DNA from: Fibrobacter sp. UWR2
GTDB taxonomy: Bacteria > Fibrobacterota > Fibrobacteria > Fibrobacterales > Fibrobacteraceae
Direction: 5' to 3'
NCBI RefSeq assembly: GCF_002210285.1
Contig: NZ_MWQE01000013.1
Span: 1 to 58,725, forward strand
DNA length: 58,725 bases
A program made the translations under genes and the position numbers. Below are positions 1 to 6,620 of the stretch, piece after piece; the stretch's first letter is position 1; each line of letters begins with the position of its first letter. Below the pieces are notes generated by a model, which was not told where the DNA came from, did no database searches, and was given only the letters and a program-made list of their open reading frames with translations.

Positions 1-2
1 AA

Positions 3-176
3 TTTTTGCCAAGGAATCAAACAACGGACGATGACACAGTTTGATTTACACTACCTTATAAACAATTTTGGGAAAAATTCCCCCATTTTAAACAGTCTAG
101 TGGCTGGATTTTTGAATCATGGTCTTTGAATGAAGAACAAGAATTTAAAAATGTCTTGACTTTCGTTCGACACTGA
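3..176 (+). pseudogene. possible C-terminal gene remnant
   Basis: One frame reads as plausible protein from the window edge to a TGA at 174-176, interrupted by a single TGA at 42-44. The part after that stop is rich in Phe, Trp, Lys and Glu (for example YKQFWEKFPHF), which is unusual for random sequence. There is no start codon or ribosome-binding site. I read it as the tail of a broken gene whose beginning lies outside the window. No family is recognised. Nothing else is visible between here and position 290. Confidence 0.25.
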
Positions 177-371
177 GAAATTGTCCAATTAGTCTCTCGC
201 TTAGTAGAAAATCGGTTTTGGGGGTGTTTGGCATTCCCCAAGTGTAGATTCGTTGATGCGGATGTATAGTTGATGTAGGAAAATACTTCGTTATTTCTTC
301 CTCATCTTCCCGCCGGCAAAAACCACCAAGAGGGCTCCCGCGGCTACGCCGCCGACTTTCTTTAAGTCACT

Positions 372-476
372 TCAGAATTGCCGCCGATTTGCCTTGCACT
401 GCTTGCAAAGCTTTTCGGTGTCTTCAGGCTTGTCGCAACCACAATTTTTGCAGGTGTTCCAGAGTTTTTGAGTCAT
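372..476 (-). CDS. tiny zinc-ribbon-like protein, interrupted by TGA
   Basis: This 34-residue reading frame starts at the ATG that overlaps the stop of the NERD gene (ATGA overlap), so the two are translationally coupled. It carries CKNC (residues 9-12) and CKQC (residues 24-27), a treble-clef or zinc-ribbon spacing. After the TGA at 372-374 the same frame stays open for 26 more codons to a TAA at 291-293. That extension encodes a Gly/Ala/Val hydrophobic stretch (VGGVAAGALLVVFAGG) ending in KMRKK, which looks like a membrane segment with a positive tail. The ancestral product was probably about 61 residues, zinc ribbon plus membrane anchor, and the TGA is likely a nonsense mutation. Readthrough cannot be excluded. 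Confidence 0.5.
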   Translation of the reverse strand: MTQKLWNTCKNCGCDKPEDTEKLCKQCKANRRQF

Positions 477-1078
477 GTGCCTTTCCTCATTCCTCGTATT
501 TTCTGCTTGTGCATCGCCTTGAGCCTTGCCCTGTCGCTGTTAAGGGAGGCGATGTTTCGGGCGGCGCTTTCGATTTCCTGGGTGTTCATTCGTGTCGGCA
601 GGTTCCTGTAGAACTTCTTGAAATCCCTGTCGCGGATTGTGCCTTCGGGGATTCTGTCGCCGAGTTTCGCGTTGTTCCCGAATATCACGAGGTCGATGAA
701 CTTGTCCTTGAGTGCCGGGAACTTTTCACGTAAGGCCATGATATGCCCGTAATTCTGGTGGTGCGGATTCTTCATCGAGTACTTCTTTTTGCCCCAGCTC
801 GCGATTACTGTCCATTGTTTGTCGTGGGCGTTGCCGACAATCAGCCCGATGTATGTCTTCTTTTCTACGACGAAGATGCCTTTCTCGGTCACGGCGATGA
901 TGTCGATTTGCTGTACGCCATGGCTCCCTTCCACATAGACATCCCTGAAGACTGTGCCCTTGCTGATGGCGCGGATTCTGTTTGCCGTGTGCTTCTCGCC
1001 GATGTGCCCGACAATCTGGTTCTGGAAGAACCACATGCAAAAGACAATAGCGGCTAGAATTACTATAAATGTTATCAT
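473..1078 (-). CDS. membrane-anchored NERD-domain protein
   Basis: A 201-residue protein of the NERD (nuclease-related domain) type. Residues 1-20 form one hydrophobic segment (ITFIVILAAIVFCMWFF), so the rest is probably cytoplasmic and tethered. The NERD core follows: GEKHTANRI near residue 27, then a conserved hydrophobic strand with IDIIAVTEKGIFVVEKKTY, where the Asp and the E-x-K-type pair match the PD-(D/E)xK-like fold proposed for this family. The family is associated with DNA processing but its substrate is unknown. A TATATT box ends 7 nt before the ATG and no Shine-Dalgarno is visible, suggesting a leaderless mRNA. The tiny zinc-ribbon frame follows with a 4-base overlap. Confidence 0.8.
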   Translation of the reverse strand: MITFIVILAAIVFCMWFFQNQIVGHIGEKHTANRIRAISKGTVFRDVYVEGSHGVQQIDIIAVTEKGIFVVEKKTYIGLIVGNAHDKQWTVIASWGKKKYSMKNPHHQNYGHIMALREKFPALKDKFIDLVIFGNNAKLGDRIPEGTIRDRDFKKFYRNLPTRMNTQEIESAARNIASLNSDRARLKAMHKQKIRGMRKGT

Positions 1079-1170
1079 ATAGTAGAATATATACTTTTTG
1101 CGTTAGGAATAGTTCGCTCTGTAAAATTTCATTAGGCCCCTTGCGCAAGCGCCAAATGCTAGGCTCGGTC

Positions 1171-1220
1171 ATATCCATGCAAGCATGGCTGCGACACTCG
1201 CCTTACGCATTTGTGCCAGT
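1171..1220 (+). repeat. interspersed repeat copy, partner at 35731-35796
   Basis: This stretch shares a patchy match with 35731-35796. Both contain GGCTCG(g/a)TCAT, a GCAAGC block, and CGACACTCGCCTT followed by a CA-TTGT block. One copy lies just upstream of a leader element and the other inside the duplicated intergenic repeat near 35.8 kb. I read it as an old, diverged interspersed intergenic repeat; its function is unknown. Confidence 0.4.
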
Positions 1221-1221
1221 T

Positions 1222-1361
1222 TTCTGAATATTAGGTACATTAATGCCCGACGCGTTTTTCCGTCTAATGGAAAAATGCGTCTTTTTTTTATTTCGGATTT
1301 TCGGAATAAAGGGGACGCCTCTGACATCAATCGGCCGCCAAAGCGGTCAAATGGAGGCAAA
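1222..1361 (+). promoter_or_regulatory. structured leader element, copy 1
   Basis: This 140-nt leader of the decayed YhcG gene is nearly repeated at 56060-56200. In order it holds an AT-rich box (TATTAGGTACATTAAT), a 13-bp hairpin (1249-1261 with 1269-1281, loop GTCTAAT) followed by eight Ts, a small hairpin (GGCCGC-CAAA-GCGGTC), and the Shine-Dalgarno ATGGAGGC. The GCCTC at 1317-1321 is complementary to the GAGGC at 1354-1358 of the ribosome-binding site. The first hairpin has the form of an intrinsic terminator inside the leader, so the layout suggests attenuation plus ribosome-site masking. Alternatively the hairpin merely insulates the gene from upstream transcription. Confidence 0.6.
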
Positions 1362-1994
1362 ATGGCAAAGAAGTCCATCAATATCTTGGACAAGGATTAC
1401 ACCCGCTGGGTAAAGGAACTCTCTACCCGTTACCGCAAGAGCCAAATTAAGGCGGCGGTAAAGGTAAATAGCGAAATACACTTAGTACCGATTTAAAGAA
1501 AGCAATCCCTAACGCCGAAGGGCTGTCTCCATCGAATATTCGCTATTCTAAAAGATTTTTCCAGCTATATAGTCCTGTCTTGGAAAATCTTCAGCAAGTT
1601 GCTGAAAAATCTCAAAGTCCTTTAGAACGACTTGAATCTACGTTATTCTCTGTTCCGTGGGGGCACCACATGTTGCTCATCGATAAGTGCTCTGACGCAC
1701 CTCAAAAGGCCTTGTTTTTTGCCCGCCAGACGGTAGAAAATGGCTGGAGCCGCTCTACGCTCTTGAATGCGCTCTCTACCGACCTTTACGAGCGCAAGGG
1801 AAAGGCGTGACAACCCGACAATCGGTCTGCTGATTTGCAAGGAAAAGGACAAGGTGCAGGCACAGTACGCTCTGGAATCCAGTACGCAACCTATCAGTAT
1901 ATCTGAATACGAACTGGAGAAGTTCTACCCCGAAAAGGTTGAAGGCACAATGCCTACCATCGAGGAACTTGAACAGAGACTTTCTTCTTTGTGA
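1362..1994 (+). pseudogene. decayed YhcG/DUF1016 PDDEXK nuclease
   Basis: Three reading-frame pieces together resemble the YhcG (DUF1016) family, whose members are about 340-370 residues and are putative PD-(D/E)xK nucleases. Piece one (1362-1475) begins MAKKSINILDKDYTRWVKEL, the family N terminus. The frame then changes near 1476, where about 30 codons appear to be missing, and continues as STDLKKAIPNAEGLSPSNIR through to YERKGKA, ending at a TGA at 1808. A third piece (from 1810) starts DNPTIGLLICKEKDKV and ends EELEQRLSSL, the family C terminus. The segment between pieces two and three, which normally carries the catalytic core, is deleted. The gene cannot make an active nuclease. It sits behind leader element copy 1. 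Confidence 0.8.
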
Positions 1995-2044
1995 AAGAAT
2001 GTATTAAAATGAAGAGGTTAACAATAGGGCTACAATAAAAACCC

Positions 2045-3154
2045 CTACCTCACAACCTTGACTTTTTTCCCGTTCTTGAGCTGGTGCGTGGTGGCGTCGG
2101 GGCGTGTGTTCTTGCGGCCGACGAGCGTGCCGTCGATGCGGTAGGTTTCAACGGGGGCGACCGTGGCGCGGTTCTGTGTCCGCGTCAAGATCCCGATAGT
2201 GCCGCTGGTGTCGGGGGAGGTCGTGTCCGGTAATGCCGCGCTTGCCGAAACCGCGATGGAGTCGGTGGACACGGTGAAGTTGTCGTAGCGTATAAAGCAG
2301 TCGTGGGTGGGGGCCCATTCGGCGCTGCTCCCGCCGTGGAATGTGGAGAGGTAGAACTTGTCGACTTTCACGGTGTCGTAGTCGCGGAGCCTAAGCGTAT
2401 CCACATCTAGCACGAGTTCGCCGTCAAGCCAGGTCTGCACGCGGCCGTTCTTGTCGCCGTTGCCCGGTGCCGTTATGGTATTCATGCTTACCTTATTCAC
2501 AATGCGGTGCCAGGTGCCGGTGGTGAACTGTTTTTGCGGAATGGTGCCGTTCAGGTCCCACTTGAAGTCGTCGCCGTATTCGGACTTTTGCCCCATGAAG
2601 TAGATGAGCTGCACGGCGTTGCCATCCTTGCGCCACATGATGCGCGCGCTCCAGCCGTCACCTGTAGGGGGCATGGCGTTGCCGGTGTAGCATTTGCCAC
2701 CGCATAGGCCGGGGAGTTTGCCGCCCAGCTGGAATTCGAATCCGTCTTCGAAGAATATGTCGTAGGCGCTCCACATGGTGTCGGCGGTTTTCACGAGCGG
2801 CTGGATGATTTGCGCGGCGCAGGCGGGCGTGTCGTTGTCGTTCGGGCCCACGCAACCCTTGGGGTATTTGAGCTGCAGTACGTTGCCGTGTTCTTCGCCG
2901 TCATACACGACCTTGGAATTTTCGCCATTGTTCTTGTCCATGGCGTACCACCAGCTTTTGTCGTAGTTGTTGCGCTTGAAGTCTTCCTTGGCTTCTGCGT
3001 TGCCGTACACGCCGACTTCGCGGTTCTCGAAGTTCACGAACGAGACAGTGTCGGACGCTGTCTGTGCAAATGCGGCCGGGGCAAGCGTGATGGAGGCGGC
3101 CACCGTGACGGCGAACGCCGCTGCAGAAAGGATATACTGAATTTTTGCGCTCAT
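2045..3154 (-). CDS. secreted PL14-like polysaccharide lyase
   Basis: A 369-residue secreted protein. Residues 1-30 are a clear Sec signal peptide ending AFA. The body matches the beta-jelly-roll layout of polysaccharide-lyase-14-type enzymes: YDIFFEDGFEFQLGGKLPGL (131-150), a Cys pair in GLCGGKC (149-155), WSARIMWR (168-175), and a strand series ending in a YDNFTVS motif near residue 293. These lyases cleave uronic-acid-containing polysaccharides; the actual substrate cannot be told here. The last ~45 residues (YRIDGTLVGRK, then a Lys-rich end) look like a Fibrobacter-style C-terminal sorting or anchoring tail. The gene stands alone on the minus strand with a short AAGG ribosome site. Confidence 0.6.
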   Translation of the reverse strand: MSAKIQYILSAAAFAVTVAASITLAPAAFAQTASDTVSFVNFENREVGVYGNAEAKEDFKRNNYDKSWWYAMDKNNGENSKVVYDGEEHGNVLQLKYPKGCVGPNDNDTPACAAQIIQPLVKTADTMWSAYDIFFEDGFEFQLGGKLPGLCGGKCYTGNAMPPTGDGWSARIMWRKDGNAVQLIYFMGQKSEYGDDFKWDLNGTIPQKQFTTGTWHRIVNKVSMNTITAPGNGDKNGRVQTWLDGELVLDVDTLRLRDYDTVKVDKFYLSTFHGGSSAEWAPTHDCFIRYDNFTVSTDSIAVSASAALPDTTSPDTSGTIGILTRTQNRATVAPVETYRIDGTLVGRKNTRPDATTHQLKNGKKVKVVR

Positions 3155-3203
3155 GCCTTTAAAATAATCTTTTTTTGGGGGATTTTAATCTATCTTTTTG
3201 TGC

Positions 3204-3401
3204 ATGGCCGATTCACTTGACGAAAAGCACATTCCGAACCCGCAACATGCCGATGCCGCGGACCGCGCTGCAGAGGCTCGCAAGGCCCGCATCAAGAAGA
3301 TGCGCGGGTGGCTTTCTCCGCGCGATACTGTGGCCGACGACTTTGGCCCCGAAGACGCCGCCCTCTATTACGGCGAAGGGCATTCCGGCTGGAATAGGTA
3401 A
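3204..3401 (+). CDS. small charged hypothetical protein
   Basis: A 65-residue product starting MADSLDEKHIPNPQH and ending YYGEGHSGWNR. It is Ala/Asp/Arg rich in the middle (a probable helix, residues 14-33) and has no membrane segment or known domain. A TATCTTT box ends 6 nt before the ATG without a Shine-Dalgarno, matching the leaderless arrangement of other genes in this window. Codon use resembles the GC-rich neighbours, which supports a real gene. Function unknown. Confidence 0.5.
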   Translation: MADSLDEKHIPNPQHADAADRAAEARKARIKKMRGWLSPRDTVADDFGPEDAALYYGEGHSGWNR

Positions 3402-3435
3402 GGATAATCCCGACGGCAGGTCGGAACAAAGCATT

Positions 3436-3555
3436 TTTTGTATATTTAGAATAGCCGGTCAGGTGGCCGGCCCCGTATTATAAGATCGTCTATCCGTTTT
3501 TGTCGCGGAGACGGTCTTTTTTTATGCGGTGAAATCGCACCGCAAAGGAGTACAG
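3436..3555 (+). promoter_or_regulatory. promoter and three-hairpin leader of DprA-like gene
   Basis: A TGTATATTTAG -10 box (3438-3448) is followed by a leader with three hairpins: a GCCGG/CCGGC stem near 3455-3474, an 8-bp stem (3484-3491 with 3509-3516) directly followed by seven Ts, and a GCGGTG/CACCGC stem ending at the AAAGGAG ribosome site. The middle hairpin has intrinsic-terminator form but lies between promoter and gene. It could be an attenuator, or the terminator of the small gene upstream if the real promoter lies further 3'. Confidence 0.45.
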
Positions 3556-4041
3556 ATGAAGGAATTCGATATGGTGGGGATGCGCACGATAGGCAATGTG
3601 GAACTGCTGCAGAAACCGCATGCGCGCATCGGTGTTTTCGCGTCGCGGCAGCTGGATAGCGTGGGGAGCATTGTCAAGGAGCAGTGGGCGGTGGCGAAGG
3701 GCCGGCAACGCAAGTGCATTGTCGGTACGTTCCATTCGCGCTCGGAATGCGAGATACTTTACCTCGTGTTGAAATATGGCGGTTCTGCCGTGTGGTTCAT
3801 GGGATGCAAGCTACCGGATGCCCTGCCCGAATTTTGCAAGAAGGCCGTGAAGAGCGGGCGCCTGCTGATGGTGTCGTGCTTCAACCGCGAACGTCACAAC
3901 CTCGCGACGGCAACGTTCTGCATGCACATGGTCGATCTCGTGTCAAGTTACCTCGTGTTCTGGGCGCTGGAAGGCAGCCGTATGCTCGGGCCCATTCACG
4001 CCCGCGCCGTCGCCCGCGGCAAGTGGGTGGAATGCTTTTGA
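3556..4041 (+). CDS. DprA/SLOG-type Rossmann protein
   Basis: A 161-residue protein starting MKEFDMVGM, chosen because AAAGGAG lies 7 nt upstream. It has the DprA/Smf-like Rossmann (SLOG) outline: RIGVFASRQ (strand plus loop), IVGTFHSRSECEILYLVL (where DprA has its glycine-rich helix start), SAVWFMGCKL, then GRLLMVSCF and a terminal helix. It is much shorter than true DprA (about 300-370 residues) and lacks its SAM and winged-helix domains, so it is a minimal stand-alone SLOG protein rather than the natural-transformation factor. Members of the SLOG superfamily bind nucleotides or nucleic acid. The gene has a structured leader and no operon partners. Confidence 0.6.
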   Translation: MKEFDMVGMRTIGNVELLQKPHARIGVFASRQLDSVGSIVKEQWAVAKGRQRKCIVGTFHSRSECEILYLVLKYGGSAVWFMGCKLPDALPEFCKKAVKSGRLLMVSCFNRERHNLATATFCMHMVDLVSSYLVFWALEGSRMLGPIHARAVARGKWVECF

Positions 4042-4099
4042 TTTTTTTGGTTTTTAAACCGCGCGGCCCTGTAAATGGCCCTGTAAATGGCCCTCTAAA

Positions 4100-4912
4100 T
4101 CAGGTAAGTTTTTTCCACTTGAAAAACAGGGCCTTTATTTTCTGGGCGTAGAGCCTGGTCTCTTCTGGATTCACGAAGAATGTCGCGGCGCAAACCACGT
4201 TGAACGAGCTAAAAATCATGCCGAGAACCGCATCCCATACATAATATGTGCCGAACATGTTTTCGCGGACATAATCCCAGGTGCTCCATGAAATATAGAC
4301 GAACGCTATTATGGAATAGATTTTCAAGACTAACGTGTTCTTCTTGACGAGGGCGAATGTTCCCACTGCGATGGGAATGAGGATCATGAAGATGATGTCT
4401 GCGGAGAGAGAAAAATTCAATATCGTTTTGATTAGGTTGTTTGCAGCATTGACCAAAAAGTATGCGGTGCAGAACCGGAGCAGGCCCATGTTGATTTTTT
4501 GATCGGTATCCATGGCCTCTTTTTTTGACGATGTGATAAAAAATGCGGCAATATAGACGACTAGAGACGGATTCACGAAAATGTTGGTGAGCGCTTCAAG
4601 GAGGTTGTGGTATCCCATGCCTAAAGGTAAAAGATATTTGTAGAAGTGAACTGCATAAAAAATTGCGCCAATAGGAATCATGATTATTGCAACAACCGCA
4701 AAGATTTTTAAAAGTCGCGGACTCTTTTTTACGAGCGCGATTGCCACTGCAATAATGCAAATACTACTTAATAGAATTTGTGGTCCATAATTGGAAAAGA
4801 ACGGCTCTTCTGCTTCTAGAGTGAACGATTGCAGCAGTATTCCTGCGATGTTCTTCAATCCATTCGCAATCAACATAATGGCGCAAATTCTGAGCAAGGC
4901 AAGGTTCATCAT
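4100..4912 (-). CDS. eight-helix membrane protein with internal duplication
   Basis: A polytopic inner-membrane protein of about 270 residues. Two halves are related: the first begins MNLALLRICAIMLIANGLKN and the second (near residue 140) INMGLLRFCTAYFLVNAANN, each followed by three more hydrophobic segments and a VKK-type loop. This indicates duplication of a four-helix unit. No transport or catalytic motif is recognised. The ATG at 4912 or the adjacent one at 4909 is preferred over the upstream TTG. A TATTATC box lies about 9 nt upstream. Function unknown. Confidence 0.65.
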   Translation of the reverse strand: MMNLALLRICAIMLIANGLKNIAGILLQSFTLEAEEPFFSNYGPQILLSSICIIAVAIALVKKSPRLLKIFAVVAIIMIPIGAIFYAVHFYKYLLPLGMGYHNLLEALTNIFVNPSLVVYIAAFFITSSKKEAMDTDQKINMGLLRFCTAYFLVNAANNLIKTILNFSLSADIIFMILIPIAVGTFALVKKNTLVLKIYSIIAFVYISWSTWDYVRENMFGTYYVWDAVLGMIFSSFNVVCAATFFVNPEETRLYAQKIKALFFKWKKLT

Positions 4913-4969
4913 ATTATACAAGATAATAAAAATCCCCGCGCATATTAAATTGCACGGGGGTGTTCTTTA

Positions 4970-4994
4970 GATCCCCGCTCGGGGGCGGGGATGA
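4970..4994. repeat. REP-like palindrome
   Basis: GATCCCCGCTCGGGGGCGGGGATGAC forms a GC-rich hairpin with the ATCCCCG...CGGGGAT(GAC) ends that also occur at 6590-6610 and, in diverged form, near 24.5, 34.6, 35.8 and 53.2 kb. These look like an interspersed intergenic palindrome family. Here it lies between two minus-strand genes and may also terminate ahcY transcription. Confidence 0.6.
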
Positions 4995-5018
4995 CAAGTG
5001 GGAGCGCGACTCTCGCGA

Positions 5019-6479
5019 TTAGTACCTGTAATGATCCGCTTTGTACGGGCCTTCGACCGGCACGCCGATGTAGTCGGCCTGGGCCTGCGTGAGGCGGGTG
5101 AGGTGAACGCCGAGCTTTTCGAGGTGGAGGCGTGCGACCTTTTCGTCGAGGATCTTCGGGAGCGTATAGACGACGCCGCTTTCGTACTTGATGCCGGCGA
5201 CGGTCTGCTTGCCCTGTGCATTGAGCCAGAGGTCAATCTGCGCGATAGTCTGGTTCGTGAAGCTTGCACTCATTACGAAGCTCGGGTGACCGGTAGCGCA
5301 GCCGAGGTTCAGCAGGCGGCCTTCGGCGAGCACGAGGATGCTGTGGCCGTCGGGGAAAATCCATTCGTCGTACTGCGGCTTGATTTCGTTCCTCTTGATG
5401 TCCGGAATCTTCTTGAGGCCGGCCATGTCGATTTCGTTGTCGAAGTGGCCGATGTTACCGACGATGGCGCGGTGCTTCATCTTGCTCATCTGCGCGGCAG
5501 AGATGATGCCGGTGTTGCCGGTGGTGGTCACGAAGATGTCGGCGTAGCTAACGACTTCGTCGAGGGTCTTGACTTCGTAGCCTTCCATGGCGGCCTGGAG
5601 TGCGCAAATCGGGTCGATTTCGGTGATGATCACGCGGGCGCCCTGACCGCGGAGGGACTGTGCGCAGCCCTTACCCACGTCGCCGTAGCCGCACACGACT
5701 GCAATCTTGCCTGCCATCATCACGTCGGTGGCGCGGTTGATGCCGTCGATGAGGGAGTGGCGGCAGCCGTAGAGGTTGTCGAACTTGGACTTCGTGACGG
5801 AATCGTTCACGTTGATTGCCGGGAACTTGAGGCGGCCGGCCTGGGCCATCTGGTAAAGGCGATGCACGCCGGTGGTGGTTTCTTCGGAAACGCCGCGGAG
5901 AGCTTCACGGGCGCGGGTCCACTGCTTCGGATCCTTCTCGAAAATCTTCTTGCAGGTGGCGAGGAACACGCCCCATTCTTCGCTGTCGGTTTCCGGATTG
6001 AATTCGGGCACCTTGCCGGCGTCTTCGAATTCGGCGCCGCAGGTCACGAGCATGGTAGCGTCGCCGCCGTCATCCACGATGAGGTCGGCAGTCTTGCCGT
6101 CGGGCCACACGAGGGCGCGGGCGGTGTTTTCCCAGTAGTCTTCCAAGGATTCGCCCTTCCAGGCGAACACGGGCACGCCCTGCGGGTTTTCCACGGTGCC
6201 CTTCTTGCCGACCACGACGGCGGCGGCAGCGTTGTCCTGCGTGCTGAAGATGTTGCAGCTGACCCAGCGCACGTCGGCACCGAGGTCTACGAGCGTTTCA
6301 ATGAGAATAGCGGTCTGCACGGTCATGTGGAGGCTGCCCATGATGCGGGCGCCTGCGAGCGGCTTCTTGCCGGCGTATTCCTTGCGGAGGGCCATGAGGC
6401 CCGGCATTTCGGTTTCGGCGAGGTCGAGTTCCTTGCGGCCTTCGATCGCGAGGTTGATATCCTTAATTTTGTATTCCAT
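5019..6479 (-). CDS. ahcY: adenosylhomocysteinase
   Basis: S-adenosyl-L-homocysteine hydrolase, a cytoplasmic NAD-dependent enzyme that splits S-adenosylhomocysteine into adenosine and homocysteine and so relieves product inhibition of methyltransferases. Family hallmarks are all visible: [37 protein letters not shown], the NAD-binding loop [15 protein letters not shown], and the C-terminal KADHYRY. The 486-residue length is normal. The start is the ATG of [10 protein letters not shown], with AAAGGATC 6-7 nt upstream; the longer frame from 6512 has no ribosome site. The gene is monocistronic. Its likely promoter contains a TATATTT box inside a perfect inverted repeat (6541-6564). Confidence 0.95.
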   Translation of the reverse strand: MEYKIKDINLAIEGRKELDLAETEMPGLMALRKEYAGKKPLAGARIMGSLHMTVQTAILIETLVDLGADVRWVSCNIFSTQDNAAAAVVVGKKGTVENPQGVPVFAWKGESLEDYWENTARALVWPDGKTADLIVDDGGDATMLVTCGAEFEDAGKVPEFNPETDSEEWGVFLATCKKIFEKDPKQWTRAREALRGVSEETTTGVHRLYQMAQAGRLKFPAINVNDSVTKSKFDNLYGCRHSLIDGINRATDVMMAGKIAVVCGYGDVGKGCAQSLRGQGARVIITEIDPICALQAAMEGYEVKTLDEVVSYADIFVTTTGNTGIISAAQMSKMKHRAIVGNIGHFDNEIDMAGLKKIPDIKRNEIKPQYDEWIFPDGHSILVLAEGRLLNLGCATGHPSFVMSASFTNQTIAQIDLWLNAQGKQTVAGIKYESGVVYTLPKILDEKVARLHLEKLGVHLTRLTQAQADYIGVPVEGPYKADHYRY

Positions 6480-6540
6480 AAGTGATCCTTTTGGCACGGT
6501 TCTTGCGACCAATTTAGGCCATAGCCGCGCACCTTTATTT

Positions 6541-6564
6541 ATGCATAAATATAGTTTTATGCAT
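6541..6564 (-). promoter_or_regulatory. palindrome over the ahcY -10 box
   Basis: ATGCATAAA (6541-6549) and TTTATGCAT (6556-6564) are perfect inverted arms around a 6-nt spacer. On the minus strand the centre reads TATATTT, a likely -10 box about 60 nt upstream of the ahcY start. A dimeric regulator bound here would occlude RNA polymerase. No known operator consensus is matched. Confidence 0.45.
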
Positions 6565-6589
6565 ATTTTGCGTCAACCCGCACATTGTC

Positions 6590-6610
6590 ATCCCCGGCTT
6601 GACCGGGGAT
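6590..6610. repeat. REP-like palindrome
   Basis: ATCCCCGG-CTTGA-CCGGGGAT, an 8-bp perfect stem flanked by GTC and CTCGC. Same family as the palindrome at 4970-4994. It lies between the 3' end of the DUF4153 gene and the ahcY promoter. Confidence 0.6.
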
Positions 6611-6620
6611 CTCGCAGTCA

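Noticed and set aside
4998-6485. 495-codon plus-strand ORF opposite ahcY
   Set aside because: It is the antisense shadow of a strongly conserved enzyme gene in GC-rich DNA; its Ala/Val/Glu/His composition is typical of such shadows.
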